Source of the DNA: Albugo candida
Taxonomy: Eukaryota; Oomycota; Peronosporomycetes; Albuginales; Albuginaceae
NCBI GenBank assembly: GCA_905220665.1
Contig: CAJNAR010000176.1
Span: forward strand, 248,001 to 312,000
Direction: 5' to 3'
DNA: 64,000 nucleotides
Positions 41,887-52,931 of the stretch are shown in pieces. The translations under genes and the position numbers were made by a program. The stretch's first letter is position 1. Each line of letters starts with the position of its first letter. The notes beneath the pieces were generated by a model. That model was not told where the DNA came from, did no database searches, and saw only the letters and a program-made list of their open reading frames with translations.

Positions 41887-43638
41887 TTATTGTGCAACGA
41901 CGCACTGCTCCGTTGCGTTTATATGCCGTCGCCATCGTCTGGGAAGCATGTACTCATCTTCTTTGTATTTCGTCACATACTTTTGTAAAGCTTCATGAAC
42001 AGCTGTATGGTACTCCTCCATACAAACATTCATGTATTCGCGAGTGATACATGCAACCTGATGTGCGATGACGCTTACACACTGTCGAACGAGCGATTCG
42101 GTGCCACTGGAATGCATGAGCTTTTGTTCGAATGTTTCTAATTGGCATTTCAATTCATTGCGAAAATCAGAATTTTGCGTTACCAAAAGTGCAATTTCCT
42201 CTTCCAATAATTTAATTTTCGAATTCCATTGTGAGGAGTTTCCCTCAAATTGTGTTTGGAGGCGTTTAAGGGATTGGGGGAATTCACTTTTCACTTTTTT
42301 TTGGCGTTCGATTTGCGTTATTTGCATTTGTAACTGCGTCAATTGGCTGGAAAGACCGGTGAGTGGATCATGTCGAGAACTCGACTCGGCTTCTAATTGT
42401 TGGAGCCATTCTTCCAATTCACTCAAACGAACTTGAACGCGACTTTCGAGCGACACGCGCTGTGTTCCCTCATGAGTGATTTTTCCCTCGAGAAAGTGGG
42501 ACATTCGAGTGAGGGAAGCCTCATGCTCACGAGAGAGCGCGGAAAGGATTGATTCTGTCGAGTGAACGGGTGGAGTCGAGTCGGAATGAAGATGGGAATG
42601 ATGTGATTGGATCACTGGTAGCTCAGAAATTGCATCTTGTACGGATTTGTGAAGTTTGATGGATTGTTTTTTTATATCTTTCCCCATTGTGAATCCAAAT
42701 AATTGAAATAATTGAGCCAATTGTGATTGAAATGAACTCTGTCGTCCTTCGAGGGTGGAAATTCGGTCGAGAAATGAAGGTTTCCGTGAATATTGTGAGA
42801 AAGAGGGAATCAACGATTGGAGGTATTCCAATTCTTGGGACACATGATGGAGCGTTTTTTGTAAGCAATGAACCGTTTGGGTGAGATTAGCGCAATGGGA
42901 GCAGCATGACGACTTTGTATGCGATACGTCTTGAACAATGGAATGTGGTGGGACAGAATTGTATCCGTCGAAGGTAGACGCAATAAAGGAGCGCAACGCA
43001 TCGGTGAGATTTCGGGACGCATCGGCTGGTTGGGACGATTGATTGGGGACATTTGAGACATTGCGGCCGGAGATTTCGAAGCTTTGGTCGGCTTGTTGGA
43101 AAGAATGAACGTTGAGGGAGAACGATGGATTGGGTTGTAGGTAGGAGAGGTAGGAAGGAAGTGCTTCTTCCTCACGTTCTTCTTCTTGTTCGCATTTAAA
43201 AAATTGTCGTGCCGATTGGGTCGTACCATGTACCGGAGTGAATTTTTGTGTTGACCACATGGTAGGTTGCGGAGGTGGAACGTTCCAGGAATGAAGTGGG
43301 ACGTTCATGTCAAGTTCAGAGGAAGATGTTGTGCCTGGCGAAGATACTGATTTCGAGCCTTCGTGTGGAGTTTGTTTTGGTGCAACGGTAGTGCCGCTTT
43401 CTTCGGATTTCTCTTCCCGATATTTTTGCATATTGTTCCATGCTGGTACGTTACGGCGTGCAATCTCGTTGGTGACTACGTTGTCCCATTGTACCGTACC
43501 AGTGTTTGGATGGGACGTACTGTCCCATGCCGATGCACAAGGATTCAGTGAAGCATTTATCTCTTCCATACATTCGCTCTTTATAATAAAGTCTGATTGA
43601 TCTCTTCGAGAGAGTCTTGCACGTGCGCTTCTCGTCAT
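41887..43638 (-). CDS. Hypothetical coiled-coil protein (583 aa)
   Basis: A single uninterrupted frame opens at the ATG at 43638. The N-terminal third is low in complexity and rich in Ser, Pro and Gln. A CCSHCAN motif lies near residue 245. The C-terminal half has several predicted coiled-coil stretches (LEEWLQQLEAE, LTQLQMQITQIERQ, KLLEEEIALLVTQNSDFRNEL). No domain of known function is visible. A structural or scaffolding role, perhaps at the cytoskeleton or centrosome, would fit but is a guess. The genes on both sides lie at 570 bp or more. Confidence 0.8.
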   Translation of the reverse strand: MTRSARARLSRRDQSDFIIKSECMEEINASLNPCASAWDSTSHPNTGTVQWDNVVTNEIARRNVPAWNNMQKYREEKSEESGTTVAPKQTPHEGSKSVSSPGTTSSSELDMNVPLHSWNVPPPQPTMWSTQKFTPVHGTTQSARQFFKCEQEEEREEEALPSYLSYLQPNPSFSLNVHSFQQADQSFEISGRNVSNVPNQSSQPADASRNLTDALRSFIASTFDGYNSVPPHSIVQDVSHTKSSCCSHCANLTQTVHCLQKTLHHVSQELEYLQSLIPSFSQYSRKPSFLDRISTLEGRQSSFQSQLAQLFQLFGFTMGKDIKKQSIKLHKSVQDAISELPVIQSHHSHLHSDSTPPVHSTESILSALSREHEASLTRMSHFLEGKITHEGTQRVSLESRVQVRLSELEEWLQQLEAESSSRHDPLTGLSSQLTQLQMQITQIERQKKVKSEFPQSLKRLQTQFEGNSSQWNSKIKLLEEEIALLVTQNSDFRNELKCQLETFEQKLMHSSGTESLVRQCVSVIAHQVACITREYMNVCMEEYHTAVHEALQKYVTKYKEDEYMLPRRWRRHINATEQCVVAQ

Positions 43639-43930
43639 AGTTTGATACCGTGACGAAGTTGAAATCGAGTTGAAGGAATTTCAACCAATCCAATTATTTA
43701 TTACTGTCGCAGACAAAAAATTACATTATTGATATCTCATCTGCAGACCCAAAATACAGATGACTCAATCAAAATCGTAGCCTCTTCCAGCAGCTTTTGT
43801 CCGATCAGTCTTCTCGATCGTTTATCGCGCTGCAAAGGTCGGTATAAGTTGATTTATAGGTCAAATTGCGGGATAGTAGCGACCATGATGCATTTTTTAT
43901 GTGTCAAATATGTAATTGTTTTTTTACAGG
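43639..43930. other. Intergenic, promoter side of the coiled-coil gene
   Basis: No gene recognised. Confidence 0.4.
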
Positions 43931-44150
43931 CAATGTACCGCCCAGGTACCGTCCCGCACGAACAAAGAGAAAGTACCAAGTATTCTACTGAAGCCGCACA
44001 CTTAATGTTCTGCAAACGTCGTTGTCGAGGGAGCTCGAGTTGTGCTAATGAACGGTTTGTGAGGTACAGCGTGCTGACACCCTAGATACGGAACACACAG
44101 TCCTACTTCTTTGTGAAATCACACGGTTTAGGCAATTTTTGTTAGGATTT
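43931..44150 (+). pseudogene. Histone H3 remnant, frameshifted
   Basis: Just after TTTTTTTACAG the plus strand encodes YRPGTV, the strongly conserved H3 segment at residues 41-46. In shifted frames come an R-K-Y-Q-like piece and K-x-S-T-E (H3 KYQKSTE). Then follow traces matching F-Q-R-L-V-R-E-L, H-A-V-L-A-L (here SVLTP, with a stop where Gln is expected) and L-V-G-L-F-E-D-T (here LLLCEIT). Order and spacing fit H3 residues 41-108. At least three breaks are needed, so this is a pseudogene. The strong acceptor-like sequence at its start may be a remnant of an intron in the parental gene. The long degraded stretches could partly be chance. Confidence 0.5.
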
Positions 44151-45385
44151 CTCAGAAATCCAACCACAGTAGCTTTTGGTATACAAATTCACCATAATAA
44201 AGCAGCCTTTACCGAGTTTACAAAATAATGTGTCCACACCATTGTTATAGCACAACACTTCAAAGTCCTTAGCAATAATAATAGATTCGGCCATTTCGAC
44301 TACTCGATTAAAATATATCTGTGTCACATTCTTTATATTGGCAAAGAACCTGAGTCTTATATGTGAACGATATAGAGAAGCAGTAACTCTATTAGTACAC
44401 GCCATTACCGCTTTTGCTAAAGCCTTCACCACGCCGAGCCTTGTCAAGGTGGGACGTAACAGTAAAGAAGCGGTAAGTATATCAAGTTGGAAGTAGAAGC
44501 TACGCCTGATGATGGAAATATGATTAAATCATCTACCTTCTTATGATTGGAATACTGAGTCAGGATGGCTGATCTGATTCCTTTTCTCATAAGTCAAGAC
44601 ATTAAGGTACATCGTGGTACATTCTCGTCTCCGTCCTAATTGTCCCGTTAAACCGTACTTTATATTCATCGGACATACATTTTGAAGACAATGCGTAGAT
44701 CTGATGCCATGTCAATCTTACGTTCCTCTTCTAAGATAGTTTCGTTGATCCCCTTGAAAAAGTGTGCTCTAAAGTAAGAAATTTCTTAGAATATAATCAG
44801 ATTGCTACTTTGCTATCACAGGTAAAGTCAGCTCTTTCAATTTAATTACAAAAATGATTGAATGCATTTCGGACCGGTGGTTAAGATTCGGTCAGGATCG
44901 CGTGCATTAGCACGTTGACATTCTTGAGTGCCATAAAGCTGATTGATAAGATCGCATCGGGATGCTTACGTTATACCGTCAGTATGCGCCACCAGGACAA
45001 ATTTTTTTCCACCGAATCTCCTAGTTCTCGTACCGTATAATATGTGGATACACTTTTATAAACATCCTAATTATATGTTCATCACACTACGATTGATACA
45101 ACTTCACGTAAAAGCGCGCCATCTCGCACATCATTTTCAGCATCATTCTTCAAGCCTTTCATGCATTTCCCCTATTATCTATCGCACAAAAAAGCCGCAA
45201 TCGACTGATCTTTGTAACATACGCTCACTCCATCCCATCACATTATAACTACTTCCAATCTATCACGTACTAGCGCTCCATCCTTTTCTCCGAGAAAAAT
45301 TAGGTCCCTCGACGCGACTGCTCTATAACATGTGATTTCGACAATATAAAAACACGTCTTTACACTCTCCTCCGACTACTTCAAC
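44151..45385. other. Mostly no gene; promoter region of the family A gene at the right end
   Basis: A 101-codon minus-strand frame (44447-44142) has ordinary composition but no motif. Around 45290-45385 the sequence is CT-rich, as upstream of the 58.7-kb paralogue. Confidence 0.35.
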
Positions 45386-45401
45386 TCATTTATCAAATTT
45401 C
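45386..45401 (+). promoter_or_regulatory. Oomycete Inr/FPR-like core promoter of the family A gene
   Basis: TCATTTATCAAATTTC lies 22 nt before the ATG. The paralogous pseudogene has TCATTTGTACATTTGA at 58710-58725, again about 21 nt before its ATG. Confidence 0.6.
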
Positions 45402-45422
45402 ATCACCAATACCAACATTCTA

Positions 45423-46028
45423 ATGCCGTCCAAATTAATCCAATCAGCAATTCTGACAATCACTCTATTCCAACATGCATTCGGCGGTGTCCGAGTTTTC
45501 ACAAATGCGATTTACAGCGGTGTTGTCACTGGAGAAGTCACTGTCGATGAATTGTACATCTGCGAAAATGCCATACAAATAAAATTCTTAAACTCGACTG
45601 CTTTCATTTCGAAAAAAATCAGTGATTACGAGTACAATTGCCAGTTTCTACACATCGTTGGGCATACGAAAGACGCCGCTAAAGGGCAACAAGGGAATAC
45701 AATACATGTTCGACACCGTAATAAGAGTTGTTCGCCTAAGGATGGTTCGTGCTGTAATCACGAACAGTATGTTCCTGTCGCCGACAAAGACCCAACTTGC
45801 CAAGCATCAAGTGATATCCTTTTTAATGTTCGGAGTTCAGAAGGTAATTACGCCCATGTATTCAAAGTGGATAGCCAGGAAAGTTGTCATACTGCGTGCA
45901 CCAAGGAGCAGAATTGTAAAGGAGCCGTGTTTTACCCATGGGTTGAAGCATGTCAAATGAAGGCGTCATATTTCAAATTAACTCGCTTGGACGGCGCCAA
46001 CCTCCTTAAAAATCGCCGGTTTGTTTGA
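45423..46028 (+). CDS. Secreted cysteine-rich protein with a PAN/apple-like domain, family A (201 aa)
   Basis: Residues 1-20 are a signal peptide (MPSKLIQSAILTITLFQHAF). An N-terminal part holds YSGVV and YICENAIQIKFL (C47) and C73; the family shares it. A cysteine-rich middle follows (C103, C110, C111, C126). The C-terminal part has C155-X3-C159-X5-C165-X11-C177, the pattern of PAN/apple modules, which bind proteins or carbohydrates. There are ten cysteines in all, so five disulfides are possible. It is the only family A copy in the window with an unbroken frame; paralogous remnants lie at 25.5, 27.7, 55.3 and 58.7 kb. A LINE inserted 148 bp after its stop. A secreted, perhaps host-directed protein of a plant parasite is likely but unproven. 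Confidence 0.82.
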   Translation: MPSKLIQSAILTITLFQHAFGGVRVFTNAIYSGVVTGEVTVDELYICENAIQIKFLNSTAFISKKISDYEYNCQFLHIVGHTKDAAKGQQGNTIHVRHRNKSCSPKDGSCCNHEQYVPVADKDPTCQASSDILFNVRSSEGNYAHVFKVDSQESCHTACTKEQNCKGAVFYPWVEACQMKASYFKLTRLDGANLLKNRRFV

Positions 46029-46269
46029 TCCCTTCGATTAGTTGCATCTCTTTGAGTTTAAAAGTTGACAAATATGATTGGTCAAATTTACTGACATTTG
46101 AAATGAATTTATTAGTGTGGAAAGACTTCTTACTTATAAAAAATAGAGGTAGTTTTCTCATCAGTGATGTTGACCAGACTTCTCAATTTGCCGGCTACTA
46201 AGTAACGGGCCAATTTAGTAAAAACAACTCGAAAAAACAACCTTTTTCATCTCCTTCCTCTCGAAAACA

Positions 46270-48759
46270 ATGGTTCAAGTCGACATATCGACACAACCAA
46301 GGGTGCTAGCGTCCACTTGTAGTGACGTGGCAACCCTCATGAGTCACCCAGCCTTGAGTGATTGCATGATTGTTGATGAGTCATCACCCCTATGTGATGA
46401 CGTGGAAAGTACCCCCACCCCCTGTTTGACGGTACAGGGTAATACCGGTACAACCGGTGGTACAAGCGGTACTGTCGTTGCCCCGTCACAGGGTGACCAA
46501 AAGGCAACTGCAACTGAAAGTGTGGACGACACCAAAGGTCCCACTTTGGCAGAAATAATCAAGTCGCAGGAGTCCTTGCGTAAGGACCAGGCTAGAGCTC
46601 GGGCGAAATTTCGAGTCGAGCTCGCGAAGCCGAAAGCCTCGGATATCGAGGCTATACTGCAGCTATATGCTGATGGGGAGCACCCGGATTGGTCTGTTCT
46701 GTCTGCTAAATTGGAAGCAGCAAGACCTTTCCAAATCCGGAAAGCAACCTTCCCGATGGTCTTGGAGACGGGCCAGTCCTTGACCCGTACTCCAAATGGA
46801 AAAATACTAACATCCCTGATGCGAGACCACGGTAATCCGGTTTTTGAAAGCCTACTGGAGAGCCGGTCAATCGCTCAGGTGTCCAAAATGCCTGGGGGAA
46901 ACATCAGAGTGATGGTCACCACAGCGGATGCCTGCCAACAGTTGGAGTGTCAGCCGGTGACTATCCTTGGGGAGAAGTACTTTTTTCGGGAGTTTGATAC
47001 TCTTGAAACAAAGTACTACCTCGATGTTTTCGGCGTAGGCGTGGAGGAAGAACGGAACAACATTCTCCGTGCTCTTCACCAACTCGGGTGTCAAGTGGTA
47101 TATGACACCTTTCGCGAGACGGTTCCAACCAAAGAGGTGGTAATGTCGACTTGGAGAGTCTACTTTGGCTGCTCAACGTGTCCCCAACAACTGGTTAGAG
47201 TTGGTAAAGTGATTGAACAAATCGCTTACGACAAACAGCTCTACCCAGTACGGGGTAAGAATGCTCCTATTCCAACGGAACGACCACGTTTTGGTCAACG
47301 TGGTCCTTACTGCTTGGATTTGGGTGCTGCAATATACACGGGAACACGGCAACAACCAAAGGAAAACAAAAAGAAAAACACAAAACAACCAAACACAACT
47401 CACACTCAGCCTCAGAATCAAAAGCAAGCAAAATCGCAACAAGAAAAACAAAAACAAACAACCGCGCCATCGGCAGTCGTGGTGGTCCCAAAAAAGGTGG
47501 AGAAGCCAATTCAAATTCAGGAATTGGAGACGAGGCGACCGGAGCGAAAAAATTCCGACCAAATTTCGTTGGAGCTCAACAGTCCTCCCTCTATCTCACC
47601 ACCAGGGTCACCAGACTTATCACAGACCACTCCCCCCATCCTACATTTAAAAAGTCAATCATCTTCCCATCCACGGGTGGAGAAGGATGGTGACACATAC
47701 ATGCAGTTGGCATGGACGCGAGGAAAGCGTAATCGAACTGAGCCGTTCGACCAAATGGTTTCCAATGCACCACCTCGTGCGCTCCCAACGTTGGCGACAA
47801 GCAATTACTTTGCTGTGCTCGCAACCATGGAGGTGGATGTCGAAGAAGTTCAAGCGGTTGCCAATCCGGCGCATGGCAATCGCATTCAAATTATTCCCGT
47901 GAAAGCACGGATGCCAAAAGAGGTAGCCACTTCGAAAGAGGCGGCACACTTTTATAAGAAGCGTCATACAACGGTGGAAAAAGCAGAGCGACCAACTCGA
48001 ATTGGTGAAATCGGAGAGCTCATGGAAATGGATTCCAAAAATGCACTCCACCAGCTTCGACCGGACAAGCTGGTCCAAGCCGATGCGTGCATCCCACATG
48101 TGCGTAGGCTGGTACAATTTTGTACTAACCCGGACCAAATCATCCGGGCAGCATTAGATCATCCCATCACCATGCATGGGGTGCTTATTTCATGCATGGA
48201 GTCGAATGATCCTGCGTTGGACGAAGTAGCACATCTACTTCTCATCAATCGCGTTTTTGCAGCGCACAATCTCGGCGAAGATGTCACATTTACGACGCGA
48301 TGGAATCGCCACGTTGGTGGAAAAGTTCCCTCCAAGAGAGCTGTATTGTTCGAGAAAGTGATGCCTTGGTGGAGGTCAGTGCCGGACACTGTTCACGGTT
48401 TGACTCGGGCGACCAAAGCTCTCGCATTATTGGAATTGTTATTTATGTCTACTGCCCCGACATTTTACACAAACGATCACTGGATCCACTATCTCACCGA
48501 TAGACCAGTGATCTGGATTCCGGGTCACCATTGTCGTTTACTCCCCATCAATGTGCTTATCTTGTTGTTACGCTCCGACGTGGGCATAAAGTGTTGGTCG
48601 CAATGGTTTGGTGGTAAATGGCAAGGACTTCTCTGTGGCGATATCGGCGAGCTCTCAGTCAATCTCAGTTTTTTCCCTGAAGAGAAAGCAACACTTCACC
48701 TCTCAAAAGAAGATGGTGAAATGAGGTTGATTGCCGGTCCACTTCAGCGTGAATGCTAA
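46270..48759 (+). CDS. LINE ORF1 protein (829 aa)
   Basis: The frame is open from the first ATG to a TAA at 48757-48759. The N-terminus is Thr/Val/Asp-rich. At about 60-125 a charged helix-forming segment may be a coiled coil. Residues about 200-320 look like a folded RNA-binding domain of the kind found in ORF1 proteins, with V-M-V-T-T-A-D-A-C and YYLDVFGVGVEEERN. The middle (about 350-450) is basic and Q/N/K-rich. The C-terminal third is a folded part unlike anything I recognise. No CCHC zinc knuckle was found. ORF1 proteins bind the element's RNA and are needed for transposition. The ORF2 coding frame overlaps its last 29 nt. Confidence 0.82.
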   Translation: MVQVDISTQPRVLASTCSDVATLMSHPALSDCMIVDESSPLCDDVESTPTPCLTVQGNTGTTGGTSGTVVAPSQGDQKATATESVDDTKGPTLAEIIKSQESLRKDQARARAKFRVELAKPKASDIEAILQLYADGEHPDWSVLSAKLEAARPFQIRKATFPMVLETGQSLTRTPNGKILTSLMRDHGNPVFESLLESRSIAQVSKMPGGNIRVMVTTADACQQLECQPVTILGEKYFFREFDTLETKYYLDVFGVGVEEERNNILRALHQLGCQVVYDTFRETVPTKEVVMSTWRVYFGCSTCPQQLVRVGKVIEQIAYDKQLYPVRGKNAPIPTERPRFGQRGPYCLDLGAAIYTGTRQQPKENKKKNTKQPNTTHTQPQNQKQAKSQQEKQKQTTAPSAVVVVPKKVEKPIQIQELETRRPERKNSDQISLELNSPPSISPPGSPDLSQTTPPILHLKSQSSSHPRVEKDGDTYMQLAWTRGKRNRTEPFDQMVSNAPPRALPTLATSNYFAVLATMEVDVEEVQAVANPAHGNRIQIIPVKARMPKEVATSKEAAHFYKKRHTTVEKAERPTRIGEIGELMEMDSKNALHQLRPDKLVQADACIPHVRRLVQFCTNPDQIIRAALDHPITMHGVLISCMESNDPALDEVAHLLLINRVFAAHNLGEDVTFTTRWNRHVGGKVPSKRAVLFEKVMPWWRSVPDTVHGLTRATKALALLELLFMSTAPTFYTNDHWIHYLTDRPVIWIPGHHCRLLPINVLILLLRSDVGIKCWSQWFGGKWQGLLCGDIGELSVNLSFFPEEKATLHLSKEDGEMRLIAGPLQREC

Positions 48760-51700
48760 GGGCTCCTCGATTATTCCAACGTGGAACAATATCTCAGCAC
48801 TCACGGTGAATGTTAATGGAATTCATAAAAATGGTCATCTTTTTATCGACCACATCCTATCACAACACTCCATTTGTTGTGTTCAAGAAACCAAGTTTCA
48901 CGATCACAACCAACTGAACTCATTTCAGTTTTTATTATCCTCAAAAATGCAGCACAAAATGTTTGTCAATGATCACAACAGTGCATTTCTACATCCGGAC
49001 TCAAAACCGCAGTGGCGGCGTCATGACAATTCTTCGTTCGGACTTTCCCGGTTACTCAACAGCTGAAGAACTCACTGAACGAAGCATTCGAAATCGTTAT
49101 TTGGTTTTGCGTCTTCTCATTCACGATGCACCGGTGTATATTCACAATGTATATGCACCGGTCACGGCCGAGGAACGAGTGGGTTTTTATGATTTATTGC
49201 TTTCCAACACTTTCGAATCGACCGCAACACATATCGTATTTGGTGATTTCAACACACCACTCGATCCAGCTATCGATGCTTCGAGTGGAATAATTCGACA
49301 CGAACCAAGTCGATTAGCGTGTTTGGAATGGCTTTCACAGTTGGGTGTGGTAGACGCTTGGCGAATCCAACATCCGACTGAAAAAGTATTTACAGGACCA
49401 TTACCGCGCAAGAATCGATTAGATTATATCTGCATGTCGGAAGAGCTATTCAATATGGTATACAAAACCTCTGAGTATTTTCGTCCACGACATGCGGGAG
49501 ATCATCTGGCACAAAAAGTAACTTTTGCAAATCCAACTCAATCTCCGGGACGAGGATATTGGAAATGTTCATTACGATTATTTGAATATCCTAAAGTTGT
49601 CGAAGCAATCAAATTGGAAGCGAATTTGGTGCTCGAACAGTTACGGACAACTTCGAATCCCGGAAAAATGTGGGAAAGTTGGAAGACGAAAATCAAGAAA
49701 CAGCTTCAAACCATTGAAAAAAAGGTTGCAAAAGAAAGCCGACGTGATGTTGAGTCTAGCCAGCGTGTTTTGGAAGTCGCAGCAGCTCGCTATCGCATCC
49801 AAGACACCAATGAGTCACGGTATTTTTACGAATCGAGTCTCCAACAATTTCGAATTTCAGTCGAAAACAACGCGAAATACAACCAAGATGAAAGCTTCGA
49901 CCATCACGTGAAGCATATGGAGAACTCTTCAAAGCATTTTTTTCGCCCTCCGGATAGTTCTTGTCGTCGCGTGCCGATCGAAAATGTTACAAAAAAATGT
50001 GGTACCGTGACATCGAACCCGAGGGAGATTATTGACGAATTCAGAGATCATTGGGGTGGTGTCATGGGCTCTCTTTATAGCTCAGAGACCGACTCAAATG
50101 TTCCAAGTGACAGAAAGCAAAAAAAGTTACTCGATTCGATTCAAGTTTCACTTGCCTCAGCAGAGCAAGAACGTCTCTATACTCGGTTAAGTACGACCGA
50201 GATGGCGGAAGCGATCAAGCACATGCGGAGTAGTTCTTCTCCAGGTATGGATGGACTACCAGCTGCATTTTATCAGCTTGATCCGGAAACGTTTGGCGAG
50301 TGTCTGAAGATCGTGTTCGAATATCAGCTGGAAAGAGGAATTCTACTTCGATCACAACGTCACTCAGCAATCACACTTTTATACAAAAAAGGATCACGAG
50401 GTGATCCTGGCAACTATCGACCGATCGCACTGCTTTGCGTCGATGTGAAAGTACTTTCAAAAGTGTTGGCGTATCGATTGCAACGTTTTTTGCCAAAATT
50501 GATCCATCAAGATCAAAAAGCATTTGTGCGCGGAAGGTCAATGCATCATCATATTCGACATCTCACCGACATCCAAGACTTGGTCACTCATCGTGGGGAG
50601 GAAGCTTATGCGACTTTTCTCGACTTTGAGAAAGCTTATGATCGAGTCAATTGGACGTACATGTTTCGCGTTTTGGAAAAAATGGGCGTTGGAAAAAGTT
50701 TCATCGACTGGGTTCGTCTTTTGTACAATAACACAAAGGCGCAGTTGATGATTAATGGAAATATCACACCGTCCATTACACCACAACGTGGAGAGAAACA
50801 AGGTGATCCTCTCTCAGCATTACTTTTTCTGATGACGATCGAACCTTTGGGAAATTTACTTCGACAACATGAAGAACATGGCATTTGGATTAATGGCACG
50901 ACTGTCGCAACTGGATTATTTTTTGCGGACGATTCGACATTGCTTTCAGAGACACCAAATGGTGTTTTGACGCAACTCGAACTCGTCCAAGTCTATTGCG
51001 ATGGATCGGGTGCGAAACTCAACTTGAGTAAATCATCTTTGCTCTCGTTGAATCGGACCATGCCGTGTCCATGTATTCCCAATTTGACCATAATGGGTCC
51101 GGAGGATTCGGTCAAGTATTTGGGTATGCCGTTCGGCCAGACACCGACTCATTCGATGGTTATTTCAACTCTCGACAAGCGTTTTTACGATGGGTTTGGT
51201 GCATGGTTTCGACGAGCACGAACTGTTCGTGGTCGACTACTGGTTGCGCAGACGATGATTTTATCACGTTTGTGGCATTACACGATGCACGTAGACATAC
51301 CAGCAGCGACAATTCGACAGTGGCAATCGATGTTAAATCGATTTGTGCTTGGTCGGAAACACAAAAAAGATTCAAAACATGTTCACCTACTCAGCAAAGA
51401 GTTTTTATATCTTCGCCGACAAGATGGTGGACTACAAGTTCCTTTTTTGGTGGGACGACTAAAGCTACAACGTATTCAATTCCTTCAGCAGTTCGCATCC
51501 GATGCGTCAACAATTCTTCCTGCGAATTGGACAACAGCTTCGACGGAATTATTACAACTTATTCAACCTCCCTTTGGACCACACAAGCCGATGGATATAT
51601 TCACCATCGCACCAAATCGACATGGAAAAATGGTTCAATGGGAGAGCATATCATCATGGTGGAAAAAAGCATTTAGAATGTGGCATCAGATGGATTGGAG

Positions 51701-52931
51701 CATTTCAATATCAGATTTAAATGTTTCACAACGCCGTCAGTACTACATGGAACAGCCGATGTGGTTTCACTGCGACCAAAAATTACATTACGAAGCTGCT
51801 ACTCGTCATCCGAGTACACAGAACGTTTGGTACAATCTTGGCATGGTGGATGAACCACATCGAACATTTCGAAAAACATTTGCTACACTTTTCGACGTTC
51901 GAAGTTTGCAAGACTTTTTTCGTGAAAGCGACACATGGCCAACGAAGGAAGATTTCGTCGCCAACTATCACAACGACGAAGAGCAGAACACCTCGGATAT
52001 GTCTGAAGAAAGGTTGCTGAGTCGACTTTACAATGAAATCACTCAGATTCTCCAGCGTATCCACTCGACGATTGGTCTCATCACTTGGATTATACCAACT
52101 ACAAGTGGCAGATCATTTTATGTGGGAGTAAAAAGCAAGGAAAGGAAACATTATTTTCCATCTATTCCACGCTCACAACTCTCACGAATCGTCTGGAAAC
52201 CACCCGAACCAACCAAGAGTCATCCGATGTCGACACATTGGTCATCACTGGAGAGATCGGACGCACTGGATTCAGAACGAGTTCGAACTTTTATGGCTAC
52301 ATCACGGCATCTTCGACAACGTGTATTACCAATTTTCGAGGATTTACAGTTTCGTCTAGCCTTTCGAATGTTGCCAGTTCGATCTCGTTTCTGGTTCTTA
52401 ACAAATATTCAGCCCGACATTATCTTGTGCACGCAGCCTTCGTGTGGGGCAGTGGAATCCGATCAACATCTCTTTCTAGAGTGCGATCACACGGCACAGT
52501 TATGGAGAGAGTTACTCCCTAGTTGGGATCAGTTTTTCTCCTTTCGACCACGTTGGACGCATATTGCATGTGCAATCGTACCAACACTACGGTCGGATTG
52601 GAAAGAATATTTAGCAATTATATCGGATTTGTGGCTTGCATTGCAAGCGGTGACACTGCACTTCGTCTGGACAGATCGGAATCGTCGTTTGTTCGATCAG
52701 CGATCAGCAACTCCGACAGTTCCAGCACTTTCCGTCATTTACACCACGTTTAGTGCGCACGTTCGGTACTTTCGAAGACAGTGTTACGACCAAGAGGAAC
52801 GCATTCGGCTTGCAAAGGTACTGGATCAACTCGAAACGCAAGGATCATTTGGTGGATTTTTCAGAAGTCGAAGATCATTGCTGCGGGTCCGGCACAGGCG
52901 AGTGGAACGGCAAGTGCAACTCGGATCCTAG
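48731..52931 (+). pseudogene. LINE ORF2 (endonuclease and reverse transcriptase) with a frameshift in the endonuclease
   Basis: The start of the endonuclease (VNVNGIHK with catalytic Asn; VQETKF with catalytic Glu) lies in the frame 48731-49066. The rest (NRSGGVMTIL, NVYAP, FGDFNTPLD at about 49240, LDYI) and everything after lies in the frame 48963-52931. The two overlap by about 100 nt, so one single-base shift is needed near 48970-49010. The reverse transcriptase has PGMDGLP, GDPGNYRPIALL, FLDFEKAYDRV, GEKQGDPLSALLF and FFADDST at about 50917-50940. The C-terminal CX4CX7HX4C lies at about 52428. No ATG precedes the endonuclease, so initiation must depend on ORF1 or a non-ATG start. Confidence 0.88.

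Noticed and set aside
44142..44447. 101-codon minus-strand frame
   Set aside because: Ordinary composition only; no motif and no clear start context.
47173..48389. Minus-strand frames inside LINE ORF1
   Set aside because: Shadows of ORF1, caused by its Q/K-rich and T-rich codons.
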